Source of the DNA: Myxocyprinus asiaticus
Taxonomy: Eukaryota > Chordata > Actinopteri > Cypriniformes > Catostomidae
Assembly (NCBI RefSeq): GCF_019703515.2
Contig: NC_059348.1
Span: 20,800,156 to 20,864,155, forward strand
Direction of reading: 5' to 3'
DNA length: 64,000 nt
Shown here: in pieces, positions 22,459-32,548 of the stretch
Layout of the letters: each line of letters starts with the position of its first letter
Numbering within the stretch: position 1 is the stretch's first letter
The notes under the pieces: generated by a model
Database searches by the model: none
What the model was told of the DNA's origin: nothing
Seen by the model: only the letters and a program-made list of their open reading frames with translations
Position numbers and translations under genes: made by a program

Positions 22459-23260
22459 CAGTTTTCGGAATTGCTAAAACACTAAATCCCATTCTCTGAA
22501 CCAAATGCTCAGTGGTTTAAACCCATTTGTCGAATCAATCACTCTTTTGGCAAAACCTTAAACAAGTTCAGGTAGTCAGACACCATTTGCAAATCTCATC
22601 CAATATTTTTGCAAAACTCTAAACACATTCTCACTCACTAAAACACAATTTGCATTGTGATGCACTTGTGTTGCAAAACGGTAAACACAGGCGGCAAAAG
22701 TTAAACACAACTACAACACGGTTGTCATCGTTTACACACAACGGCTCATAATTGTTCACACTTGTTTCTAATGATGTGATCAAACCAATTGTACAAAATA
22801 TGAGCCAGTTCAGAGTGCACAGGTGACACAGGTGCACTGAATGTTGATACCAACAATGGATGGAAACAATCTGAGAGGCAGAGGAGGAAGAGTATGTGCA
22901 AGAGGTGGAGGAGGAAGAGGATGAGGAAGAGCAAGACCAAGAACATCTAGCAACTGTAATAGAATATGTTCTTGTTCATGGAATGACAATGAGGGAAGCA
23001 GAGGGTTTTTTCCCCTTTGCCTGGCAAGGGACAACGTTGTCTGTGATGTGGACGAAGTCCTCTGGCCAGACCCAGCACGAAAATGTGATGCTGAGGCAGA
23101 ATGAATCTCTCATTGACTTTGATTTTGCAGTTGCACAACATTTTTGAGTGAGTGTACAGTAATGTGCTTTTCAGTTAGAGTGTTCTTTGGGCTTTTGCAG
23201 TTGGACTACAGTATGCAAGGGCTGAATATACAGACTTTCAATACTGCACTGTAAAAAAAA
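22459..23260 (+). mobile_element. IS630/Tc1-type element, internally deleted copy 2
   Basis: Begins after a TA with CAGTTTTCGGAATTGCTAAA. The matching right end is not clear, so the end coordinate is approximate. It carries the fused start and end of a transposase gene (see 22857-23147) with everything between removed. The family is the fish group with transposases beginning in an Arg/Gly-rich stretch and ending near DEVLWPDPAR. Confidence 0.65.
22857..23147 (+). pseudogene. IS630/Tc1-type transposase, N- and C-terminal ends fused by deletion
   Basis: Reading across frames, the start resembles the family's Arg/Gly-rich N-terminus (ATGGATGGAAACAATCTGAG). It is followed by VIEYVLVHGMTMREAE, the conserved first helix. 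The sequence then jumps directly to a C-terminal segment with CDVDEVLWPDPAR in another frame. The whole catalytic DDE core is missing. It is therefore a deletion derivative that cannot encode a transposase. Recognition of the two ends is from family knowledge; the exact junction is near 23020. Confidence 0.7.
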
Positions 23261-23464
23261 ATTTGTGTGAGTTTACAGTATATTCCTGGCTACTATTTGC
23301 ATGACTTTCACAGTATATTTTACAGAAGTATTTCTACAATTTATTAAAATTAAAAGACAACCATATACTGTGACTGTTCACAGTGAACAGGACCAAGACA
23401 TTTCTGTAATTTAGCAGTGCTGTGCTGTAGAATCACAATCATTTTTTATCTACGGAGTTTATTA

Positions 23465-24516
23465 CAGTTTTTTACGATTGCTTACACACTAAAATAAAAA
23501 AAGAACACACAGTTAGTAAAACCTGACACTCAAGGAGCAAAACCTCAGCCCAGATCTGCACAACTATAAGCACATTCTCAACCTCACACTTTGTGCAAAA
23601 CATTACATACAGGCCCACAAACTCACATTTTTAGACAGACTACACAACATCGTCACAACAGAAGACCAAATGGATGCAGAGCAGATGAGATACATTGTCA
23701 TCTGGGACAATGTAGCTTTCCACTGATCTGCTCTGGTCCAAAACTGGTTTCATCAGCATCCACAATTTTCACTCCACCATACTCTCCCTTCCTTAACCCC
23801 ATTGAGGAGTTTTTTTCAGCATGGCGGTGGAAGGTTTACGAACTCCAGCCCTATGTCAGGATACCCCTCATTCAAGCCATGGAGGAGGCCTGCGACCTAA
23901 TTGATGCAGGGTCTGTGAATGGATGGTTTCGCCATTCAAGAAGATTCTTCCCTCGCTGTTGAGCTAGGCGAACAGATGATGCTTTGGGGTATGTTTTTTT
24001 TTTTTCATGCTTTCTTTTTTGTCTCCATGAATGTTTTTGCTGTGTTTACTGTGTGTGCTATATTCTATTTAGAATATGTTCTGTTCTGATTTTCAGTGCA
24101 AAATGCAACCTTTGGAAATGCATGGATGTATTGACTGATTTTACAATGCGGAGAGAAATAAATATTTTCATCAGTGTGCTGTGTTTGGTCAATATATTCA
24201 TGTACTAATAAAATCTCTGAAAAAAAAACAAACCCAGACTATATTATTAGAAAAGTAGAAATGTTAAAAGTGTTTGAGATTGAGCGTGTAACTGGTTCAA
24301 ACAGAATCAGATCATATGAATCATGTATGTGCCATACAGTGTCAAAATTGGGTTTTATAAATTAATGTATAGTTTTGAATGAAGTGTTTCATTTTGCAAA
24401 AGATCTGAGGTGTTCTGCTACGTGTGTGTGTGTGTGTGGTTGTGTGAATTGTGTGTAGTGTTTTGACAAAATGAGCCCTGTTTTCTAAATTGCGCTTAAG
24501 CAATCGTAAAAAACTA
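23465..24516 (+). mobile_element. IS630/Tc1-type element with CAGTTTTTTACGATTGCTTA ends
   Basis: Flanked by TA (23463-23464 and 24517-24518). The left end CAGTTTTTTACGATTGCTTA is matched by the inverse complement near 24497-24516 (TAAGCAATCGTAAAAAACTA). It is a subfamily distinct from copies 1, 2 and 4 but related at the terminal CAGTTTTT. It holds the 3' half of a transposase gene. Confidence 0.75.
23638..23962 (+). pseudogene. IS630/Tc1-type transposase C-terminal half, broken
   Basis: The frame first reads YIVIWDNVAFH, the second catalytic Asp motif, then meets a TGA. After a shift, the frame reads FTPPYSPFLNPIEEFFSAW, the motif with the final catalytic Glu, and continues to GWFRHSRRFFPRC. 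The N-terminal half, the first Asp and the DNA-binding domain are absent. Both a stop and a frameshift break what remains. Confidence 0.8.
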
Positions 24517-24984
24517 TAATTGTCACCATCATTGTGCTTTATTTGCTAAGTGTTCATATCTTTCCGTTCCTAGTTGACAATTTTTTCTAAAAGTTCATGA
24601 GAGATAAAACCATCAAATCATAGACTAGCATTGCAAGCATCCCTTGCTTAATGTTCATTTAAAATGATACCACTTCATAATTTTCAAATGCATTATGAAG
24701 TGTAAACTATACATCATAGTCCAACAATAAGTCATCCACTAAATTAATTAATTTTCTCCAAATATCTCAGTGCAATAACTTGTATTCTTAAACTCATATG
24801 CACCAACTGGGAGAAATTTAATTTGAAATAAACAATATAAGGTCTCATTCAAAGGGAACACTAAACACCATAATGGTGACTGCAAACAAAACACAATTTT
24901 CCCATAATGCTGTGCGATATTCTACTTTCTTTTTTCACAGTAAATTGTTGTGTCATGACAGATAATGACCTATCCTGCTTTTAT

Positions 24985-25589
24985 TTTATAGAGAACAGAG
25001 TGTCCAGGGCATGTAGTTACAGAATTATTATTATTATTATTATTTTTATTGTATATAGTAAGCACATTTTGCAATTACTGTCAAAAAAAAGTAATCACAA
25101 CTTACAGTAGGATAGTGAATATATTGTATACTGTAAATACTGCAAGTACTGCAATACAGTATTGAATGTCTGTATATTCAGCACTTGAATACTGTAAAAA
25201 TACAGTAGTCCAACTGCAAAATCAGTGTCAATGAAAGATTCATTCTGCCTCAGTATCACGTTTGTTTTCACATCATTAGAAACAAGTGTGAACAATTTTA
25301 AGTCGTTGTGTATAAACGAGGACAACCGTGATGTAGTTATGCTTAACTTTTGCCACCTGTGTTTACCGTTTTGCAACACAAGTGCATCACAATGCAAATT
25401 GTGTTTTAGTGAGTGAGAATGTGTTTAGAGTTTTGCAAAAAGATTGGATGAGATTTGCAAATGGTGTCTAACTACCTGAACTTGTTTAAACTTTTGCCAG
25501 AAGAGTGATTGATTTGACAAAAGGGTTTAGGCCATTGAGCATTTGGTTCAGAGAATGGGATTTAGTGTTTTAGCAATTCAGAAAAACTG
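24985..25589 (-). mobile_element. IS630/Tc1-type element, partial copy 3
   Basis: Inverted relative to copy 1. It ends (right) with TAGCAATTCAGAAAAACTG and a TA, and carries the family segments in reverse order down to GTCCAGGGCATGTAGTTACA near 24998. The terminal part that should lie left of 24985 is missing there and is instead found in the opposite orientation at 25590-25820. An (ATT)n run lies inside at about 25025-25050. Confidence 0.65.
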
Positions 25590-25820
25590 TAATGAATGCT
25601 CTGTTGTGTTTATATATTGACTTGCTGTGTGTATGACCTGAAAGCATTGTTCGATTTTGAGCACAGATTATGTAAGTGGTTTTGAGGCAGTTATTTGATT
25701 TTGCCAGAAGAGTCAGGGGTTTTGTGAATGTTGTTTGAAGATTTGGTTTTGTGTTTAAAGTTGTGAGAAAATGGGAGAAGGTTTCAAGAAATGTGACTTA
25801 ACAGTTGTGAAAAACTGTAA
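25590..25820 (+). repeat. fragment of IS630/Tc1-type element (copy 1 right end)
   Basis: TAATGAATGCTCTGTTGTG and onward matches 20481-20710 of copy 1 in the same orientation, ending GTTGTGAAAAACTGTA. It abuts the right end of copy 3 without intervening sequence. Confidence 0.7.
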
Positions 25821-26064
25821 TGTAAAATGACCACCTGTGAAGCATTAAGAAGTTGCCAACATTAAAAACCCATACATGAAGGTTCAGTATGGTTTAATGT
25901 CCAACAGGCTTTGCTAATATGATATATGTTCTGAATAAGCATGAAGACCTGAAAAGTGTTTTTGCAGAGAAATTTATTTAATGTAGGACTATGTAAAACC
26001 ATTATTTTGACATCAACGTTACAAGGAAAGTGACAACACTAGTGAGTCAAGACATTAATTAATA

Positions 26065-27467
26065 CAGGTGCATCTCAATAAATTAGAATGTCGTGGAAAA
26101 GTTCATTTATTTCAGTAATTCAACTCAAATTGTGAAACTCGTGTATTAAATAAATTCAGTGCACACAGACTGAAGTAGTTTAAGTCTTTGGTTCTTTTAA
26201 TTGTGATGATTTTGGCTCACATTTAACAAAAACCCACCAATTCACTATCTCAAAAAATTTGAATACATCATAAGACCAATAAAAAAAAAACATTTTTAGT
26301 GAATTGTTGGCCTTCAGGAAAGTGTGTTCATTTACTGTATATGTACTCAATACTTGGTAGGGGCTCCTTTTGCTTTAATTACTGCCTCAATTCGGCGTGG
26401 CATGGAGGTGATCAGTTTGTGGCACTGCTGAGGTGGTATGGAAGCCCAGGTTTCTTTGACAGTGGCCTTCAGCTCATCTGCATTTTTTGGTCTCTTGTTT
26501 CTCATTTTCCTCTTGACAATACCCCATAGATTCTCTTCTTGGTAAATGGGTGCAGTGACTTTGGTTTTCAAAAAACACAATGAACCAACACCAGCAGATG
26601 ACATTGCACCCCAAATCATCACAGACTGTGGAAACTTAACACTGGACTTCAAGCAACTTGGGCTATGAGCTTCTCCACCCTTCCTCCAGACTCTAGGACC
26701 TTGGTTTCCAAATGAAATACAAAACTTGCTCTCATCTGAAAAGAGGACTTTGGACCACTGGGCAACAGTCCAGTTCTTCTTCTCCTTAGCCCAGGTAAGA
26801 CGCCTCTGACGTTGTCTGTGGTTCAGGAGTGGCTTAACAAGAGGAATACGACAACTGTAGCCAAATTCCTTGACACGTCTGTGTGTGGTGGCTCTTGATG
26901 CCTTGACCCCAGCCTCAGTCCATTCCTTGTGAAGTTCACCCAACTCGATTTTGCTTGACAATCCTCATAAGGCTGCGGTTCTCTCAGTTGGTTGTGCATC
27001 TTTTTCTTCCACACTTTTTCTTCCACTCAACTTTCTGTTAACATGCTTGGATACAGCACTCTGTGAACAGCCAGCTTCTTTGGCAATGAATGTTTGTGGC
27101 TTACCCTCCTTGTGAAGGGTGTCAATGATTGTCTTCTGGACAACTGTCAGATCAGCAGTCTTCCCCATGATTGTGTAGCCTAGTGATCCAAACTGAGAGA
27201 CCATTTTGAAGGCTCAGGAAACCTTTGCAGGTGTTTTGAGTTGATTAGCTGATTAACATGCCACCATATTCTAATTTTTTGAGATAGTGAATTGGTGGGT
27301 TTTTGTTAAATGTGAGCCAAAATCATCACAATTAAAAGAACCAAAGACTTAAACTACTTCAGTCTGTGTGCATTGAATTTATTTAATACACGAGTTTCAC
27401 AATTTGAGTTGAATTACTGAAATAAATGAACTTTTCCACGACATTCTAATTTATTGAAATGCACCTG
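26065..27467 (-). mobile_element. Tc1-like transposon, internally deleted sibling of the 8244 copy
   Basis: TA-flanked (26063-26064, 27468-27469). The ends are CAGGTGCATCTCAATAAATT and its inverse complement with one change. TIRs are about 205 bp and both are full-length, unlike the copy at 8244. The coding part is in reverse orientation and lacks about 180 bp. Except for deletions it is almost identical to the first copy, indicating a recent common source. Confidence 0.92.
26344..27204 (-). pseudogene. Tc1 transposase, frameshifted and internally deleted
   Basis: On the minus strand the gene starts like the intact copy (MVSQFGSLGYTIMGKTADLT). A one-base loss in the purine run after the SGRK codons shifts the frame, which ends at a stop near 26965. 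The downstream frame (26961-26347) resumes at GELHKEWTEAGVK and keeps the first catalytic Asp (LFSDESKF). It has lost about 60 residues between the YQE codons and ENLWGIV, so the second catalytic Asp is absent. The C-terminus AVIKAKGAPTKY is retained. The product would be inactive. Confidence 0.9.
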
Positions 27468-28065
27468 TATAAATACAAAGTGGATTGTAGCAAAATTACA
27501 CAATGCCTTCTCACTATAATAGTCTATTTTGGTACAGTGTGAATATTATGGAAAATAAACAATGGCATTTTACAGAAAAAAATTTGACACACCCAAAATA
27601 AATTATTAATTAAGCATTTATAACACGTAAGTTAAAATGCTCAACATTTAGCAAGTAAAGTTGCCCTTTTTAGGCATATTGATATAACTGCATTTAAGTA
27701 ATTTATAATGCATTTGCAAATGACTTGTTAGTCATTAATGAACTCAATTATATCCCCTTAACAAAAGGAACATTTATGTAAAGTGTTACCCGTTTGGTAA
27801 TATGCAGAATGGGTTCAGCCTATTAGTGTAAAGTAATTGGCCAGGCACAAGCTACAAATACTTGGAAACATTTGCAAGTTGTGTGAATTACAAACACCAA
27901 CTCCCTTGTGCAAGATTCCAGATCCAAGACTTAAGCAACTTAATTTTACATAGCCATTAGGTGGCATTGGAATTTTCTGCCAGCAATCTGTGCAAGCAAA
28001 GCTGTGGTAAATATGTGATTAAAGGTTTCTTTGCTGTCTTTGATAACACTATGTAACTCAATTTG

Positions 28066-28963
28066 TTCCTGGATAGTAAGTGTTATTTCTTAATTGCTTA
28101 TGCCTCAAAAGTATAGAAAATGGCTATTATTCCCCACAAAGTTTGCTTTTGTGACCAAGACAGTGATATTTTGAAATGTACCTATTTCCAATGAGAAAAT
28201 GGGCGAATTTGTGTCTTTTCGTTCAAATAAAGTCAGAATAAAACAACATATGAATCTTCTTTATCTGTGGTCCGACGAAGACACCGGCTTTGACCTTTGC
28301 CTCAGACAGCTTAGGGAAGAAGTCTTGAAGGTACTTGAAGGCTGCCGACTCCTTATCTAGAGCTCTGACAAATTGTTTCATAAGGCCCAATTTGATATGC
28401 AGTTGTGATGTCAGCACCTTCCGGGGGTCCACCAGTGGCTCCCACTTGACGTTGTTCCAACCCACAGAGAACTCGGTCCGCTGTGGCCAGTCCCGCCTGT
28501 GGTAGTGCGCCTTGGTGTCCCTGCTGTCCCAAAGGCAAAGATAGCAGGGAAGCTTGGTAAAACCGCCTTGGAGACCCATCAGGAATGCCACCATTTTGAA
28601 GTCTCCTATGACCTCCCAGCTGTACTCATACTTCAAGGCATCCAGCAAGGTCTTGATGCTGTTGTAATCCTCTTTGAGATGCACCGAGTGAGCCAGGGGA
28701 AGAGACGGGTACTTGTTACCATTATGGACCAGCACGGCTTTGAATATTACTTTAGTAAATACATGTTAATTTGGATTCATATGTTGTTTTATTCTGACTT
28801 TATTTGAACGAAAAGACACAAATTCACCCGCTTTCTCATTGGAAATAGGTACATTTCAAAATATCACTGTCCTGTTCACAAAAGCAAAGTTTGTGGGGAA
28901 TAATAGCCATTTTCAATACTTTTGAGGCATTAGCAATTAGGAAATAACACTTCCTACCCAGAA
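28066..28963. mobile_element. DNA element with about 175-bp inverted repeats
   Basis: The left arm (about 28079-28254) and right arm (28775-28955) are inverted copies. Paired landmarks are GTGTTATTTCTTAATTGC, TATTCCCCACAAAGTTTGC, CAATGAGAAA and the inner end AACAACATATGAAT. The outer ends read TTCCTGGATAG on the left and CTACCCAGAA on the right, so the exact termini and target duplication are uncertain. The centre holds an ORF fragment on the minus strand. Confidence 0.75.
28256..28735 (-). pseudogene. fragment of a multi-copy, TE-like fish ORF (LPCYLCLWDSRD)
   Basis: A 160-residue open frame reading MLVHNGNKYPSLPLAHSVHL at its start. It contains GDFKMVAFLMGLQGGFTK, LPCYLCLWDSRDTKAHYH, WPQRTEFSVG, VKWEPLVDPRKVL, LHIKLGLMKQFVRALDKES and FKYLQDFFPKLSEAKVKAG. 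I recognise this as part of a protein found in many copies in fish and some invertebrate genomes and generally regarded as mobile-element derived, but I cannot assign its superfamily. A Cys pair (CYLC) and downstream His residues suggest a metal-binding site. Both ends are cut by the inverted repeats: the last ten codons (IHMLFYSDFI) are TIR sequence. The flanking TIRs suggest it is carried as a remnant inside a DNA transposon. Confidence 0.6.
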
Positions 28964-28966
28964 AAA

Positions 28967-28996
28967 TAATAATAATAAATATATATATATATATAC
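28967..28996. repeat. (AAT)n(AT)n microsatellite
   Basis: Short compound AT-rich tandem repeat directly right of the inverted-repeat element. Confidence 0.8.
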
Positions 28997-29589
28997 ATTT
29001 AAAAACATTTGTTACACAGTGTAATTCAGCTAAACTTCTCAATGACCACCTCTGTCTTCCTCTCTCGATCTAACACTTGTTTTCTTCAGTCTTGTAGTTA
29101 AAAAAGGTTGTCTTGGAGCGTCCCCTAGCGATAAGAAAATGCTCATGGCAGATATGAAACTTTTTGACCATGCGCTAAAAATCTTTGTCTTTAAATGTAG
29201 GCTGCATCTGACGTAGGCTCCCTATGGACACGAAACAATTGGCTTTTAATCCAACTGTCTATGCCGCCGGTTGCCTCGTGTCGCCAAAATGCATCGCGCG
29301 CATTACTTAATCGGCGGCCGTTCTGCCTCTCACCCCTGCAGTTTAACTTTGGCGTGCACGGGGCTCTCGTTTTACGCGTGCTAGTAAAGACTGATGCATG
29401 AACACCAGAATGTGCAAATTACCCTAACGTCCTTGCGCAGCCCGCATCTGGAGCTAACTATGCTAAGGCGACTACTTCTCACTGTACTACTGGAAAAGAA
29501 GAGCAGGATGCACTCGCGATGCACTCGTTTCGCCCAGCGCTCCTTTGCCCTTTGCTGTTTTTGATGCTCTGAACATACATACTGTACTG

Positions 29590-29596
29590 TATATAA
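29590..29596 (+). promoter_or_regulatory. fgf12: TATA box upstream of the FGF14-like fgf12 first exon
   Basis: TATATAA within TGTATATAACCACTCGAGG. It lies 92 bp upstream of the ATG at 29688, which would place transcription start near 29620 and give a 5' UTR of about 70 bases. The surrounding 29200-30050 sequence is richer in G, C and CpG than the neighbouring intronic DNA. Inference from sequence only. Confidence 0.5.
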
Positions 29597-29687
29597 CCAC
29601 TCGAGGGGCTCACACTACAGTCACCCTCTGTTGTGATCCTGTGCCCGCTTGCGTGGATTGACGAGGGACCCACACCAACTCAAATCA

Positions 29688-29778
29688 ATGAGGATTCTGA
29701 GGCTCTTCTTGAAGAAAGGAGCGCATATGCTGCAGTGTCTCTGTGGACAACGATCGGAGCCGACCACAACCACCAGCG
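29688..29778 (+). CDS. fgf12: fgf12 alternative first exon resembling FGF14-1B
   Basis: Encodes 30 residues plus one base: MRILRLFLKKGAHMLQCLCG, then a Gln/Arg/Thr-rich tail ending TTTTS. It ends AGC G followed by a GTGAGA donor, in phase 1, so it joins exon 2 as [12 protein letters not shown]. The central KKGAHMLQCLCG closely matches the KGTHMLQCLCG segment of the FGF14 1B N-terminus. Three in-frame codons before the ATG (LKS) also match the residues before an internal Met in FGF14. An in-frame TGA at 29634 and absence of another ATG fix the start. FHF N-termini set subcellular targeting and sodium-channel inactivation effects. The Cys pair (CLC) is a possible palmitoylation site. I know of only A and B forms for FGF12, so this third form is unexpected. 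Confidence 0.8.
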
Positions 29779-30469
29779 GTGAGACATTTAGCTGTGCATG
29801 CTCTCTGCTGAGCGCTGAAAAACGCTCTCATTGGCCGCCGGCGCGTGTGAGCACATCTTCCGCGTCTGCGGTACTATGCGCTCCCACTTCACGCATTTGT
29901 GCTAACTTGTTTGTGCGGGCTCATAAGACTCCTAACGACCGCTCATGTCATTCCATCACACATCTTATGATACCAAGCACATCCTCATCACGGTAACGAG
30001 CCAAAGCACTGCCGCTGATTAGTGCTGAAATCTGTATCCAGGTCAAGGACATTTCTTATGGTTACCGGGAACAAAGAATGCAGGGTGAATGTAGGAAACT
30101 ATTGATGCATATGCAGCAAATGCGGTGTGCGAGGCTACGGCAAACAGACACGTCCTGAGCTCGTTTGAGGTGAGATGAGCTTTTTAAAAACAGGCACCGG
30201 CAAAAGATCTCGGAGGTTTCGAGTGTCCTCCAGGACAGGGAACTTCTGCACGTCATTCAGCACCTTGGACAGCAACTCAATTCCGCATCGCTCCAAACTC
30301 TGCTGCTACAGTGACGCTCGCCTCTTCCAGAGTAGCCTGTCTGTCTCACTGCACATTTCAGTCCATCAGGAGGCCTGTCCTCATAATGATATGACACAAT
30401 ATGTGTTTCTTTTAATTAGATGTTTTAAAATATTCATTTCATAAAGAGCTTTTCATAAGAGTATTCATA

Positions 30470-30800
30470 CACTGTAAAAAAAATGTTTAGTTACCTAAAA
30501 ATGTGCTTCATGTGGTAACATTAAATTAACTGGACTTAAGCAAGTCAATAATAGCCTGTTTAATATGACACACTACATTAAGTTACACAAACGAAAGTTA
30601 TTTTAAAGGTTTGATTAGGAAGAATGACTAACTTAGGGAAACAACATTACATATTTACTATTTAATTTGATTTGAGCTATTTGTTGAAGAACATACACAG
30701 TGATTACATGAAAATTATAGGGATTTAGATTTCTAAAGGCACACTGAAGTGGTAACCTGCAATTGTTACCTCAAGCATCTATCTCTACTTGATCTAACCA
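30470..30800. mobile_element. CACTGTAAAAAA MITE copy
   Basis: Contains CACTGTAAAAAAAATGTTTA, GCTTCATGTGGTAACATTAA, ACATTAAGTTACAC and AGTGGTAACCTGCAATTGTTACC, shared with the copy at 34545-34822 and with 18558. Non-coding; the termini are approximate. Confidence 0.6.
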
Positions 30801-30834
30801 CCAAAAACTTTTGTTGATCTTACCTAATTTTACC

Positions 30835-30837
<3 letters not shown>

Positions 30838-30865
<28 letters not shown>
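30838..30865. repeat. poly-A run
   Basis: About 26 A residues, followed by AT-rich sequence with short TA repeats to about 30955. Confidence 0.85.
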
Positions 30866-30869
<4 letters not shown>

Positions 30870-31336
30870 GCACCCAGTCTCTAAAATGTATATATATTTA
30901 CATTTATATACTGTACATATGTCAAATGTGTAAGGAATATATATATATATTTTTCCCATAAAAAAAGATAATATTGGCTGTTGTAATTATAGTCCCACAT
31001 GAACTTACGAAATGTATATCAGGGTAAGTTTCTTGCTGGCATGGTGTACAGTACACTACTAAGAACCATGGTATGACCTACTTAATTAGTAGGTCTCATT
31101 AATGTTGCTTTCATTAGGTTTCTATAAAAATCGTTAAAACTTTATAATTACTCTAATTAATAAACATATATAATACGCAATAAACTGTTATATAGCCTAC
31201 ATAAGAATGAATGGCTATTTGTTTTATTTGTGTACTATAATGTGCTCTTCTGTGTGTAGTGAAATTGTTTTCCTACTTAAAAATATAAATTTAAATGATT
31301 TGATAGGCACCACCGATAGCAGTAAAAGGCACAAAA

Positions 31337-31362
31337 GAAGAAGAAGAAGAAGAAGAAAAAGA
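31337..31362. repeat. (GAA)n microsatellite
   Basis: About eight GAA triplets. The reverse-strand Leu-rich frame is a translation of this tract. Confidence 0.85.
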
Positions 31363-31573
31363 CATTTTATATAATTAAGGGACACAGTTGTCCAGCATCT
31401 GTGATTCACTCAGTGGTGCTGCAGCATCACGGTATTAGATTGAAAAAGTCTGGGTCAAAACCCTACTTGTTGTTCTGCCGGCCATACGTATCATCACTTA
31501 TTTTAGGTGGGCATATGCAAAATCCTAAGAAAGATAGGTGGGCATATGGCATATGCCTGCGTATGCCCTAGAC

Positions 31574-31744
31574 CAGTGGTCCCAACCATGGTCCTGGAGT
31601 ACCCCCAACACTGCATGTTTTGGATGTCTCCCATATCTAACACACCTGGTTCAACTCATCAGCTCATTAGTAGAGGCTCCATGAGCAGAACTGGGTGTGT
31701 CAAATAAGGGAGACATCCAAAATGTGCATGGTTGGGAACCACTG
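31574..31744. mobile_element. short hAT MITE with perfect 8-bp target duplication
   Basis: Begins CAGTGGTCCCAACCATGG and ends with the inverse CATGGTTGGGAACCACTG. Flanked on both sides by the identical 8-mer CCCTAGAC (31566-31573 and 31745-31752). The length is 171 bp with no coding capacity. The terminal CAGTGGT and 8-bp duplication assign it to hAT. Confidence 0.9.
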
Positions 31745-31884
31745 CCCTAGACTACACTACTGGTTGACGCTACTCAGTTGATATAGTAAACTCGTTCCCT
31801 CAACTAAATTGAGTAATGATGCCTCCAAAACGTATGTAATTAAGTTCACTTAACTTGGCGTTCAAGTTAAGGGAGTTCATACAC

Positions 31885-32401
31885 ACTACCGGTCAAAAGT
31901 TTTGAAACACTTGACTGAAATGTTTCTCATGATCTTAAAAATCTTTTGATCTGAAGGCGTATGATTAAATGTTTGAAATTAGTTTTGTAGACAAAAATGT
32001 AATTGTGCCAACATATTCATATATTTAATTACAAAACTAAAATTTTATTAAAAAAAAAAATAAAGAAACCAAATAATAAAGAAAAGCAGCCAATAAGTGC
32101 CCAACATAGATGGGAACTCCTTCAAAACTGTTTAAAAAGCATCCCAGGGTGATTCCTCAAGAAGTTGGTTGAGAAAATGTCAAGAGTACATGTCTGCAAA
32201 TTCTAGGCAAAGGGTGACTACTTTGAAGATGCAAAAATATAACACAGTTTTGATTTGTTTTGGATTTTGTTTAGTCACAACATAATTCCCATAGTTCCAT
32301 TTATGTTATTCCATAGTTTTGATGACGTTACTATTATTCTAAAATGTGAAGAAAACAAATAATAATAAAGAATGAGTGTTTCAAAACTTTTGACCAGTAG
32401 T
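31885..32401. mobile_element. Tc1/mariner-type MITE (CACTACCGGTCAAAAG ends)
   Basis: The left CACTACCGGTCAAAAGTTTT and right AAAACTTTTGACCAGTAGTG are inverted ends with two differences. The right end is followed by TA; the left has an extra CA after TA. The interior is AT-rich and non-coding. Confidence 0.75.
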
Positions 32402-32548
32402 GTAGTTCATATATACACTCTATAGACTATTTAAGTTAATGTAGCTAGATGCAAGTAGACTTAACTCATATTTGCTATTTAAATGTTGTTACTACTTAAT
32501 AATTTTAATTGAATGGACTCAAATTTAGATCAATAACAATAACACAGT

